NCBI GenBank assembly: GCA_009777485.1
Contig: WRLT01000001.1
Span: 372,001-436,000 of the forward strand
Origin: Bacillota bacterium
GTDB taxonomy: Bacteria; Bacillota; Clostridia; Christensenellales; Pumilibacteraceae
Direction of reading: 5' to 3'
Length of the DNA stretch: 64,000 bases
A program made the position numbers and the translations under genes. The notes under the pieces were generated by a model that ran no database searches, was not told the origin of the DNA, and worked only from the letters and a program-made list of their open reading frames with translations. The stretch's first letter is position 1; every line of letters begins with the position of its first letter. Below are positions 1-7,428 of the stretch, one piece after another.

Positions 1-936
1 TTTAATTATTTAGAATTGAAAAAACTTATTGCCACTTGTTATATCGGTTCACCGATTGCCAATAGGCAGCTTTCACTTTTTGATTATGAAACTGTTGAAA
101 ATAAAACCACAAGGACACCTCACAAGATTGTGATAAATGAAGCAATAGATGAAAATCAAGATGGCGCTTTTGATTTACAAGATATTGTAACCTCTCTTGC
201 AAGTAATGAAAAAAATACTTTAACGAGATTAAGCGGAGATGGCGATTTTCGGTCAAGCGAATGTGTCGAGTTGTTGAAGCAAGCAGATATTGTTGTAACA
301 AACCCACCCTTTTCTTTGTTTCGTGAGTATGTTGCTCAATTGGTTGACTATAATAAAAACTTTATAATTATCGGGAATACAAATGCTTTGACTTATAAAG
401 AAATTTTTAAACTCTTTAAGGAAAATAAAATACGCACTGGCTATACAAATTTCAATATAGGAATGCACTTCATTGTTCCTGATGAATATGATAGCTTTCA
501 AAAAATAGAGAATGGTAAAAAAATTGTTCGTGTATCTACTTCGTGTTGGTTTACTAACTTAGATGTTGAAAAACATTTAGAAAAACTTACACTTTATAAA
601 AACTATTCACCAAAAAAGTATCCAAGATATGAAAATTATAATGCAATAAATTGTGATACCTATACAGATATCCCTTGCGATTATTTTGGTGCTATGGGTG
701 TGCCAATTACTTTTTTAGATAAGTATAATCCAGAGCAGTTTGAAATTATTGGACTTGGAATATCTAATTCGGGGATTGAAATAGGAGTTAAGCCTTATCG
801 ACCCGAGCATAAAAAATATCGCAAAGAAGTTCAAAAAAGAGGTGCGGTTGACGGGGATTTGTATATGATTACAGATGGAGTTGTTGATGTTCCATATGCA
901 AGAATTATAATCAAACGCAAAGGAGAAAACCTATGA
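1..936 (+). CDS. EcoRI-family adenine-specific DNA methyltransferase (5' part outside window)
   Basis: This is the C-terminal part of an N6-adenine DNA methyltransferase of the EcoRI methylase type. The frame is open to base 1 (it reads FNYLELKKLIATCY), so the TTG at 16 is not the real start; the N-terminal SAM-binding part lies before the window. The visible part has the LKKLIATCYIGSPI segment that I associate with the family, and the catalytic NPPF motif about 96 residues after the TTG. The stop overlaps the ATG of the next gene by 4 bases (933-936), so the two are translationally coupled. DNA is AT-rich compared with spoIIE downstream, which suggests acquisition. The target site cannot be deduced; the family resemblance is not proof of GAATTC specificity. 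Confidence 0.85.
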   Translation, partial: FNYLELKKLIATCYIGSPIANRQLSLFDYETVENKTTRTPHKIVINEAIDENQDGAFDLQDIVTSLASNEKNTLTRLSGDGDFRSSECVELLKQADIVVTNPPFSLFREYVAQLVDYNKNFIIIGNTNALTYKEIFKLFKENKIRTGYTNFNIGMHFIVPDEYDSFQKIENGKKIVRVSTSCWFTNLDVEKHLEKLTLYKNYSPKKYPRYENYNAINCDTYTDIPCDYFGAMGVPITFLDKYNPEQFEIIGLGISNSGIEIGVKPYRPEHKKYRKEVQKRGAVDGDLYMITDGVVDVPYARIIIKRKGENL

Positions 937-2042
937 AAATTGATTTAAAACGAATTAAGATAAGTGATGTCTTTGAGAACTATGTTGATAACAAAGAAGA
1001 AGGGGTTTTAGGTTACAACAAAAAGCTAAACATTCGTCCCAAATATCAGCGTGAATTTGTTTATGACGAAAAAAAGCGAAATGCAGTTTTACATTCTATA
1101 TTAAGTGGTTTTCCGCTTAATGTTATGTATTGGATAAAAAATTCAGACGGCGGTTTTGAAATGCTAGACGGTCAACAACGCACGATTTCCTTTTGCCAAT
1201 ATCTCAACAATGATTTTTCAATAAATAGTAAATATTTTCACAGCCTTACACAAGTTGAAAAAAATAAAATTTTGGATTATGAATTATTGATATATTTTTG
1301 CGAGGGAACAGATAAAGAAGTAATTGACTGGTTTGAAGTCATAAACACAGCGGGCGAAAAACTTACGCCGCAAGAATTAAGAAATGCCGTTTACACAGGC
1401 ACTTGGCTTACACACGCAAAAACAGTTTTCAGCAAAACTAATTGCGCCGCGTACTTGCTCTCAAAAGATTATGTAAACGGCTCGCCCATTCGTCAAGAAC
1501 TTTTACAGCGCGCAATAGAATGGCATTGTAAAAGTAGCGACGATAAGGATATTAGAGAGTATATGTCAAAGTATCAACACACTCCCAATGCGGATGACTT
1601 ATGGGTGTATTATAAAAGTGTTATTGATTGGATAAATTCGATATTTCCCACTTATCGCAAGGAAATGAAAGGCATTAACTGGGGTGAATTATATGACAAA
1701 TATTATAAACAAACATATAATGCAAAAAACATTGAGGCAAAAATTTATACTCTTATGGCTGACCCCTATATTAAAAACAAAAAAGGCATTTACACTTACA
1801 TTTTAGACGGTGATACAAAACACCTGCAAGTACGTGTTTTTGACGACGCGACTAAACGGGCAAAATATGAGCAGCAACATGGCATTTGCCCTGAATGTAA
1901 AAATCAAGGAAAAGATAAAAATTATGCCCTTGAAGAAATGGATGCCGACCATATTACGGCTTGGTCAAAAGGCGGAGCGTCAATCATTGATAATTGCGTA
2001 ATGCTTTGCAGATACCACAATCGATCCAAAGGAAATAGTTAA
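933..2042 (+). CDS. DUF262 (ParB/GmrS-like) protein with C-terminal HNH nuclease
   Basis: The protein has 369 residues. The N-terminal DUF262 domain is recognised by DGQQR at residues 79-83, the ParB/Srx-like nucleotide-binding motif. The last ~50 residues form an HNH nuclease: CPEC, then DADHITAWSKGG, then CRYHNRSKGN. This is the architecture of GmrSD-like type IV restriction enzymes and SspE-like effectors, in which nucleotide binding licenses DNA cleavage. Here it is coupled by a 4-base overlap to an EcoRI-type adenine methyltransferase, so it is likely the restriction partner of that enzyme. Whether it cuts unmodified DNA or senses modified DNA cannot be told from sequence. Confidence 0.85.
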   Translation: MKIDLKRIKISDVFENYVDNKEEGVLGYNKKLNIRPKYQREFVYDEKKRNAVLHSILSGFPLNVMYWIKNSDGGFEMLDGQQRTISFCQYLNNDFSINSKYFHSLTQVEKNKILDYELLIYFCEGTDKEVIDWFEVINTAGEKLTPQELRNAVYTGTWLTHAKTVFSKTNCAAYLLSKDYVNGSPIRQELLQRAIEWHCKSSDDKDIREYMSKYQHTPNADDLWVYYKSVIDWINSIFPTYRKEMKGINWGELYDKYYKQTYNAKNIEAKIYTLMADPYIKNKKGIYTYILDGDTKHLQVRVFDDATKRAKYEQQHGICPECKNQGKDKNYALEEMDADHITAWSKGGASIIDNCVMLCRYHNRSKGNS

Positions 2043-2093
2043 AAACATGACTAATGAAAATTCAAAGATTAATAATTAAACAAAGGGCGAAAT

Positions 2094-4382
2094 TTACACC
2101 GCAATAATGCGGGCGGTTAATACGGTTGCGTCGTCTTTAAGGGTGCCGCCGCAGTTGAATAGGGCGTGTTCTAGTATGGCCTCGCTGAGGGTTTGGGGGT
2201 TTGTGGTGCGGGCGTTGTTTACTGCCGCTGTAAGTTTATCGCCCTCGAAGCTGTCGGCTACGCCGTCGGAGGATAAAACCAGTATATCCCCCGCCTCTAA
2301 CGTAACCGTTTCTACACTGGGCTGAACCGCGTCTAATACGCCGATAGGAACGCCCGCGCCGTCAAAACGCTGAACGGTGTCTTTGCGCTTTACATAGGTT
2401 GCGGGGCTGCCTAGTTTGATAATGTCTGCCGAAAGCGTTTCTAGATTTACTACGCAGATATCTAGCGCAGAAAAGCTTTCGCCGCCCGTGCGCGCCAAAA
2501 AGCGGTTTACGCTGCGCAGTACAAATTCGCCCGAAAAGCCTGCGCGGTAATAATTTTCTACTAGTCCTAACGCCGTTGCGCTTAGCTTGCCCGCCGCGCT
2601 GCCGCTGCCCATGCCGTCGCAAATCGCCATCATAAACCGCGTATTGCCTATTTTAATAAAGGAGTGTGCGTCGCCGCTTACATCGCCCGCTTTTTTAGGC
2701 GCGGCCGCCAGCCCGAACACGGCATCAAACGGCGGGCGCGATTTTAGCCCTACGGCGCAAAAGCCTGCCAGAACGGTGTCGTCTAGGCTGGTAACCCCGT
2801 AGCGGCGGCGCAGCACGCGCGAAACCGATTTTTCGATGGTTTTGCGGTCGAAGGTTTCGCTGCGCACTACTATGCTGACATCGCTGTCCGAAATTAAGCT
2901 TTGCGCCGCCGCTACGCCGCCGTAATTAAGCTCTTCCACCAAAACCTTTTCGCGCTCTTGCTGTGCGGCGGCGGGACGCGCGGTAAAGCCTGCCAAATCG
3001 TCTAAAACCTCCGTCATGCCGCGCATCTGCGCCGTTACCAAGCTGCGCGCCGAAAGGTCGGATTCGTTTTGCCTAAGCAGCTTTTGGTGCGCCTCTCCTA
3101 TCGCCGCGCCACTTGCAACCAGCCGCGCCAAATTGATACAGCGGTCGGATAAATACTGCGGAATATCGCCGATAGAGGGGCGTCCCTTTTTAAGGGCGTG
3201 CTGCGTTAATTCGTCTAACGCCGCATCAAAGCCCGCGCCCGCACAGCGCGGATGATTTTCGCACATAGCGCAGCAGCGGTTTTTTAGGCTTCCTGTATAG
3301 TCGGGCAAATCGCTTTCTTTATATTCTAATGATTCGGCCATCGAACGGAACACGTTTGCCGCACCGCTTAGCCGTGAGGCGGTTTCGGCGCGGTTTAGGT
3401 GAACCATGTAGCGCGACGCGGCGGGCGCGGCGTCGGTAAATAAATAGTTTTTAATTTTTGCCAGTACGGACGCAGGGGTTAAAAAATAGGCAAGCCCTGC
3501 AGCGGCTACGGCGCAAATCCATAAAACCGCGCCCGCGATGTCGGTAAAGAAAAAAAATCGGAATATGACATAGCCGCACAAGCCCGCTAGCGGCAGTATG
3601 ATTTTGGGCGCGGAGGCAAAGGCGGACGCTAGTACCGCTATAAAGGCAAACGCCGCAATCGGCGCGATATCGTAGCTGTATACCGCGCTGCCCGCGCCTA
3701 AAATAAGCGCGGCTAAGCACGCCTTTCCCGCGCCTGAGATTTTTGCGGCAATAAAAATACAGTACGCGGCGATTAAGGCAGAAAGCGGAAATCCGAAAGG
3801 GCTGAGTGCGGACAATCCCGCAGAGGCGGCCGCCGCTATTATGCACAAGCACACCGTTTCGGTTTCTAGCATTTTGTAGCGCAATTTTTCTTTTACTACG
3901 GGCTTTGCGGCGTGCATGCTTGCTAAACTAAAACCCGCCGCAAGCGCGGCATACAGCAAAACCTGCAACCACGTATGCGCGGTAAACGTCATAAATGCGG
4001 CTTGTCCTGCCGAAAGCAGCGGCGCGGCAATGCCGAACAGCCACTTATGCTTTTTTTTAGTTTTTACATAAATCAGCCGAAAGCCTATCACTACCGCGCA
4101 AACCACCGCCGCCGAAAAAAAGGCGAAGATGTCTGCGCCGCCGCCTACAACCTCTGCCGCCACGTATAGGGGGCTTACAAGCCAAAGCGGTAAATCTAAA
4201 AAAATCAGCGCAAGATAAAACGCCGCCGCAAAGGGGCGCACGCCGTAAAAGGGCACGGCAGCAAGCGCAACCATAATTAAAAAAGCCGCCGCATACTTTG
4301 CAATCCATAAAGCTGCCCTTTTTTTGGTTAAAGGTGTACTACTGTGTGGGTTCATGCAGCACATACTATACCATAAAACCAC
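2094..4382 (-). CDS. spoIIE: Stage II sporulation protein E, PP2C-type phosphatase
   Basis: SpoIIE dephosphorylates SpoIIAA to release SigF in the forespore and takes part in polar septation. The N-terminal ~320 residues are a run of hydrophobic membrane segments. A regulatory middle region has a Cys cluster (CCAMCENHPRC). The C-terminal PP2C domain has CDGMGSGSAAGK (metal-binding Asp) and LVLSSDGVADSF. Length (762) fits the family. The start is uncertain: GTG 4382 lies 6 nt after a TATAAT box, where transcription should begin, giving a leaderless mRNA; ATG 4364 and ATG 4355 are alternatives, but neither has a Shine-Dalgarno sequence. It is monocistronic and convergent with the DUF262 gene. 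Confidence 0.95.
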   Translation of the reverse strand: MVLWYSMCCMNPHSSTPLTKKRAALWIAKYAAAFLIMVALAAVPFYGVRPFAAAFYLALIFLDLPLWLVSPLYVAAEVVGGGADIFAFFSAAVVCAVVIGFRLIYVKTKKKHKWLFGIAAPLLSAGQAAFMTFTAHTWLQVLLYAALAAGFSLASMHAAKPVVKEKLRYKMLETETVCLCIIAAAASAGLSALSPFGFPLSALIAAYCIFIAAKISGAGKACLAALILGAGSAVYSYDIAPIAAFAFIAVLASAFASAPKIILPLAGLCGYVIFRFFFFTDIAGAVLWICAVAAAGLAYFLTPASVLAKIKNYLFTDAAPAASRYMVHLNRAETASRLSGAANVFRSMAESLEYKESDLPDYTGSLKNRCCAMCENHPRCAGAGFDAALDELTQHALKKGRPSIGDIPQYLSDRCINLARLVASGAAIGEAHQKLLRQNESDLSARSLVTAQMRGMTEVLDDLAGFTARPAAAQQEREKVLVEELNYGGVAAAQSLISDSDVSIVVRSETFDRKTIEKSVSRVLRRRYGVTSLDDTVLAGFCAVGLKSRPPFDAVFGLAAAPKKAGDVSGDAHSFIKIGNTRFMMAICDGMGSGSAAGKLSATALGLVENYYRAGFSGEFVLRSVNRFLARTGGESFSALDICVVNLETLSADIIKLGSPATYVKRKDTVQRFDGAGVPIGVLDAVQPSVETVTLEAGDILVLSSDGVADSFEGDKLTAAVNNARTTNPQTLSEAILEHALFNCGGTLKDDATVLTARIIAV

Positions 4383-4388
4383 ACACGG

Positions 4389-4420
4389 ATTATAGCTAAT
4401 TTAAGGCTTAATTTGTCGAA
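4389..4420 (-). promoter_or_regulatory. spoIIE promoter with Spo0A box
   Basis: On the minus strand TATAAT lies at 4394-4389. A perfect 0A box (TGTCGAA, read on the plus strand) occupies 4414-4420, where the -35 element should be; the gap between them is 19 bp. This is the layout of Spo0A-activated SigA promoters of spoIIE and spoIIG in Bacillus, where the 0A box overlaps an over-spaced -35. Confidence 0.6.
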
Positions 4421-4445
4421 TTATTGCGGGAGGGGCGGTTAGTTC

Positions 4446-5276
4446 TTAATTTTTTATATGCTTTTTAATGATACTCTCTGCCCATTGTGTTGCTTTGTCA
4501 TTTTCCTCAATTACATACTCTTGAGCGAATGTTGGGGGCATGGTGATACAGCCGTCTGCGTTAAACACCCCGTCGTTTGTACCCGACAGCCCTAAGCCCG
4601 TTAAGGCTTTAACCTGCCACTGACCCTTAAATCTGGCATAGGGTTTGGTTAGGTTTAATTCGGTTGTGTAGTTAAATATTCCGTAATTTTTGCCTATGTA
4701 AATCGTGTTGTTTTTATAGGTATTGTCAAAACGCCAGTGCGGTTGAAATTTTAGCCATGGGTATAGGTTTTCTATTTCTTGCTTTTGTGGCAGACTTTCT
4801 TGCACAGATATAACCTCGTCAATTTGCAGATAGCCCCACAACACATCTCTTTCCATACCTACAAACATACCGCCCTCTGCCTCTGCGAATAAGCCATAGA
4901 ATAAAAATATATCGCCCTTTCCGACTTCTTGACCTTTTAAATGCGATTGCGCTTTGTCGGATTGTCCTAACGAATTGTCGGATTGTCCTAACGAACCCCT
5001 AAAATTATCTAATCTAAAATAGTTAGAAATGTTCGGGTCTGCATGGCATTTTATATTTCCGCTAAACTCTGTTCTTTGTTTGTCAACATAAATATGTTTG
5101 TAGTGTTTTTCGGCTACACTAGATAGCTTTTCATCGCTAGAAAGATATAAATCACTGTACGCCGACAGCCCGTCCTTTTCGGGGACAGGCATACTAATAA
5201 GGCGCGTGCCGTCAATTATGCTAGGGTGTCCGCCGTATGAAGTGTCAAAGCCTTTTTTGCTTAAAATTATTTTCAT
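4446..5276 (-). CDS. Nmad3-like (nucleotide modification associated domain 3) protein
   Basis: The protein has 276 residues. The start MKIILSKKGFDTSYGGHPS matches what I remember of the Nmad3 family, proteins of unknown activity found near DNA base-modification genes. It also has conserved-looking GDIFLFYGLF and WHxRF-type segments (QPHWRFDN). No catalytic residues can be named. It starts at ATG 5276 with a GGAGGCGG ribosome site. A promoter TTGCTA-N17-TATTAT lies at 5324-5296 on the minus strand. Residues near 95-108 are a perfect 7-residue tandem repeat (SLGQSDN/SLGQSDK) caused by a 21-bp DNA duplication at about 4964-5006. No methyltransferase lies beside it, so it looks like an orphan. 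The assignment is from memory of the family start. Confidence 0.55.
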   Translation of the reverse strand: MKIILSKKGFDTSYGGHPSIIDGTRLISMPVPEKDGLSAYSDLYLSSDEKLSSVAEKHYKHIYVDKQRTEFSGNIKCHADPNISNYFRLDNFRGSLGQSDNSLGQSDKAQSHLKGQEVGKGDIFLFYGLFAEAEGGMFVGMERDVLWGYLQIDEVISVQESLPQKQEIENLYPWLKFQPHWRFDNTYKNNTIYIGKNYGIFNYTTELNLTKPYARFKGQWQVKALTGLGLSGTNDGVFNADGCITMPPTFAQEYVIEENDKATQWAESIIKKHIKN

Positions 5277-5295
5277 AGCCGCCTCCTATATACAT

Positions 5296-5324
5296 ATAAT
5301 AGCACATAAAAAGCATACTAGCAA
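5296..5324 (-). promoter_or_regulatory. SigA-type promoter of the Nmad3-like gene
   Basis: TTGCTA (5324-5319), 17-bp spacer, TATTAT (5301-5296) on the minus strand, about 20 bp upstream of the ATG at 5276. Confidence 0.45.
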
Positions 5325-5398
5325 TTAATTTACTTTACTTTTTTGCCGTAGTGTAGTATGATAGAATAGATTGCTTTATGTTGGGAGGTTTACTATTT

Positions 5399-5683
5399 AT
5401 GACAAAAAGGCAAAAGGATGTGCGGGTGCGCAATATAATTGTTTCGGCGGCGGTGATTTTTGCGCTGCTGCTGCTTATCGCGCTGTTTATCAATATCGGG
5501 TCGTTGGTGAGTAAAAATCGGCGCGCTAAACGTTTAGATGAGGAGTTGGCGTTTTTAAACGCGCAAATCGAAAGCAATTTTAATGAGATTGAGTACCGTA
5601 AAACGCCTGAGTTTATCGAACGCTACGCACGCGAATACTTAAATATGCGCAAAAGGGGCGAAATTTCGTTTTCGGGCAGGTAA
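5399..5683 (+). CDS. FtsB/DivIC-like septum formation initiator
   Basis: A small bitopic division protein of 94 residues: a short basic cytoplasmic N-terminus (MTKRQKDVR), one membrane segment (about residues 13-35), then a coiled coil rich in Glu, Lys and Asn and the C-terminal signature ERYAREYLNMRKRGE of the DivIC/FtsB family. These proteins link FtsL and FtsQ/DivIB in the divisome. The start is taken at ATG 5399 because GGGAGG lies 10 nt upstream; an in-frame ATG at 5378 has no ribosome site. A possible promoter TTTACT-N17-TATGAT lies at 5334-5362. The element-A hairpin begins 26 bp after the stop. Confidence 0.8.
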   Translation: MTKRQKDVRVRNIIVSAAVIFALLLLIALFINIGSLVSKNRRAKRLDEELAFLNAQIESNFNEIEYRKTPEFIERYAREYLNMRKRGEISFSGR

Positions 5684-5708
5684 ACAAGGTTTTTCACGGT
5701 TAACGGGG

Positions 5709-5831
5709 CCGTTTCAAATTTGAGTGAAGCCCGCGCAACAGTTTATTTTTTTGCGCGTGCCGCGTACCACTCGGTACGCTGGGCGCGCAAAAAAATAAAG
5801 CGTAGCGCTTTTCAAGCCAAATTTGAAACGG
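5709..5831 (+). repeat. Nested hairpin repeat, family A copy 1
   Basis: A 123-bp imperfect palindrome. The outer arms are 14 bp (CCGTTTCAAATTTG at 5709-5722 and its complement at 5818-5831). Inside are two conserved, non-complementary shoulders, CAACAGTTTA (5736-5745) and TAAAGCGTAG (5796-5805). Then comes an inner stem (TTTTTTGCGCG...CGCGCAAAAAA) with a GTACC-N-GGTACG tip. The shoulders are identical in the copies at 27.9 and 50.5 kb, while the outer arms differ and still pair. It sits directly downstream of the FtsB/DivIC-like gene and could form a very stable RNA hairpin. Confidence 0.75.
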
Positions 5832-5835
5832 TCAG

Positions 5836-5864
5836 GTATAAAAAGTTTTTTTAGGCGCATACTA
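5836..5864 (+). promoter_or_regulatory. Candidate SigG (forespore) promoter
   Basis: GTATA at 5836-5840, 17-bp spacer, CATACTA at 5858-5864. This matches the Bacillus SigG consensus (-35 GnATR, -10 CATnnTA). It lies 45 bp upstream of the Lys/Ala/Ser-rich small protein at 5909. Short consensus, so chance is possible. Confidence 0.45.
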
Positions 5865-5908
5865 TCCGTGTAGCAAGTAAAAATGCTGCAAAGGAGAGTG
5901 AAAAAAAC

Positions 5909-6127
5909 ATGCCTACAAGCAAAATGCAATCTAGCGCGAAAGCAAGTGCGCAAGGGTCGAAAGCCACAAAAAGTCAGGCCTCCCGCGCAAGCAGCGCAAA
6001 AGCAAGTACGTCTAAGGCTACGCACGCAAGCGCCTCAAAGGCAACAAAAGCTACTAAGGCGGCTACGGGTACAAAGTCTAGCGTAAAGTCTAGCAGCGCG
6101 AAGTCTAGCGCAAAAGCCTGCAAGTAA
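5909..6127 (+). CDS. Lys/Ala/Ser/Thr-rich small basic protein, histone H1-like
   Basis: A 72-residue low-complexity protein made almost only of Ala, Ser, Lys and Thr, with repeated SSAKxS and SKATK units. It has no hydrophobic core and is presumably disordered and DNA- or polyanion-binding. It has a good ribosome site (AAAGGAG) before ATG 5909 and is followed by a strong terminator at 6157-6189, so it is a real expressed gene. A SigG-like promoter at 5836 suggests forespore expression, where such a protein could coat DNA alongside SASPs; that is inference. The composition resembles the tails of GlgA and GlgB in this window. A second frame (5883-6086) is a shadow. Confidence 0.7.
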   Translation: MPTSKMQSSAKASAQGSKATKSQASRASSAKASTSKATHASASKATKATKAATGTKSSVKSSSAKSSAKACK

Positions 6128-6156
6128 AGCTAATTTAACGTACATTTAAAAAACAC

Positions 6157-6189
6157 AAAAAGGCGGCTAAAATTTGGCCGCCTTTTTGT
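6157..6189. terminator. Bidirectional intrinsic terminator
   Basis: AAAAAGGCGGC, 9-nt loop, GCCGCCTTTTT. It lies between the convergent genes ending at 6127 (+) and 6220 (-) and has T-runs on both strands. Confidence 0.85.
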
Positions 6190-6219
6190 TTTGCTGTTTA
6201 TTATCGGTTTTTGCAAGCT

Positions 6220-7101
6220 TTAATTGTTGTTTATATCAAAGGTATATTCGCCGCTCGGCGTACCTTTTTGCAATCTAATCGTGTAGGTTTCGCCCTCGTT
6301 CATAGTAACGTTATTTGTGCTTCTTGTAGTTGTAAAATTATTGGAATTCCATGAATCGTGCAATATAGCATTGCCGAAACTATCTCTTATATGCCATGCG
6401 ACGTTGAACGAAGTGCTAAGCAAGTATATGCCGCTTCTTGCCGCCGTATAGGTGTATATTTTTTGCTGTGCATTGAACCATAAAACATCTGTAACTTTTG
6501 TATATCCGCTTATGTCGTCCGTGCCGTTAGGCGCATACATTCTGATTACAACATTGCCGCTTGGCGTACCTTTTCGTATTCTTATCGTATACGTTTCCCC
6601 TATCGTAAGTGTAAGAATATTGGTGGTTCTTGTAGTTGTAAAATTATTGGAATTCAATGAATCGTGCAATATTGCGTTCCCCGAGGAATCTCTTATATGC
6701 CATGCGACGTTGAACGACGAATCAAGAAAAAACGTTCCCGAATCAAGCGGGTTTTCGTTTGCGGTTTTTGCCAAATATGTAAAGGTTTCAATTTGATTGG
6801 TTTCGGTAAGGGTGTAATTCCACGTTTGGCTTATTAGCTCGGCGGCGGGTTTAACCGTCATCGCGTTCTCTGTGGGCTGTTGTACTCTAACAATTAAGCT
6901 TTCGTCTAATTCAACAGTGTTCTCTTCGCCGTTATTATTGGTTCCGTTGTTCGTTCCGTCGTTATTATTGGTTCCGTTGTTCGTTCCGCCGTTATTATTG
7001 GTTCCGTTGTTCGTTCCGCTACCGAACAAATCGCAAGCCCCCAAAACAACAACCGCAATTAACGCAACAACTATAACCGCTAGCCATTTTAACTTTTTCA
7101 T
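6220..7101 (-). CDS. Secreted lipoprotein with Asn/Gly/Thr linker and two PPC-like repeats
   Basis: The protein has 293 residues. A signal peptide ends in a lipobox (VVVLGAC, Cys23). Next comes a low-complexity linker of NNGTNNNGGT units; in DNA this is a 30-bp unit repeated about three times (about 6942-7020), which is likely to slip. The rest holds two homologous ~90-residue modules, each with FNVAWHIRD, GNAILHDS, NSNNFTTTR and an ETYTIR segment. These look like beta-sandwich pre-peptidase C-terminal-type modules of exported proteins. It is probably displayed on the cell surface; its ligand is unknown. The promoter has an unusual triplet-repeat spacer (7167-7199). Translation starts at ATG 7101, with a ribosome site no better than AGGA. 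Confidence 0.75.
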   Translation of the reverse strand: MKKLKWLAVIVVALIAVVVLGACDLFGSGTNNGTNNNGGTNNGTNNNDGTNNGTNNNGEENTVELDESLIVRVQQPTENAMTVKPAAELISQTWNYTLTETNQIETFTYLAKTANENPLDSGTFFLDSSFNVAWHIRDSSGNAILHDSLNSNNFTTTRTTNILTLTIGETYTIRIRKGTPSGNVVIRMYAPNGTDDISGYTKVTDVLWFNAQQKIYTYTAARSGIYLLSTSFNVAWHIRDSFGNAILHDSWNSNNFTTTRSTNNVTMNEGETYTIRLQKGTPSGEYTFDINNN

Positions 7102-7140
7102 TTTTCTTAAGTCCTACTTTGTTTTTTATATTTTTTAGCG

Positions 7141-7149
7141 TTATCCACA
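7141..7149 (+). promoter_or_regulatory. DnaA box
   Basis: Perfect TTATCCACA in the leader of the lipoprotein gene. A second perfect copy in the same orientation lies 116 bp further on (7257-7265), and a degenerate inverted copy (TGTGGATTT) at 7326-7334. The intergenic region (7102-7428) between divergent genes is AT-rich. Confidence 0.5.
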
Positions 7150-7166
7150 ATTTGATAACTATTTAA

Positions 7167-7199
7167 AGTATAACCGCCGCCGCCGCCGCCGCCTGTCAA
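7167..7199 (-). promoter_or_regulatory. Promoter with GGC-triplet spacer (candidate phase-variable)
   Basis: On the minus strand a consensus -35 TTGACA (7199-7194) and a -10 TATACT (7172-7167) are separated by 21 bp, of which 20 are an uninterrupted GGC repeat. Slippage by one triplet would give an 18-bp spacer, near the SigA optimum. It reads toward the lipoprotein gene with a 66-nt leader. Confidence 0.6.
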
Positions 7200-7256
7200 G
7201 CGTTTTTTTGTGTTTTTTTGCCCTTATTTTTGCTTTTCGGCTATAATTTTTTTACG

Positions 7257-7265
7257 TTATCCACA
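7257..7265 (+). promoter_or_regulatory. DnaA box (second copy)
   Basis: Perfect TTATCCACA followed by A, as in the copy at 7141. The two lie either side of the GGC-repeat promoter. Confidence 0.5.
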
Positions 7266-7341
7266 ACCGCTTTCTCACATACGTAACTAAAATGTATGCC
7301 AAATTTACATTTTACGCACGAATAATGTGGATTTTTTCCTA

Positions 7342-7370
7342 TTGACAAAGCGGTAAAAGCGCGGTATACT
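7342..7370 (+). promoter_or_regulatory. SigA promoter of the lipoprotein-like/radical-SAM pair
   Basis: TTGACA (7342-7347), 17-bp spacer, TATACT (7365-7370), about 58 bp upstream of the ATG at 7429. Confidence 0.75.
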
Positions 7371-7428
7371 GTATGTATAGATTTTTTGCGTAAGAAAGCA
7401 CCCGAAACATATGCGGAGGTAAAATGAT

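Noticed and set aside
2107-3255. Plus-strand frames antisense to spoIIE
   Set aside because: GC-rich antisense shadows without ribosome sites.
5883-6086. Arg/Lys/Gln-rich frame overlapping the 5909 gene
   Set aside because: Shadow frame of a low-complexity gene; the ribosome site favours ATG 5909.
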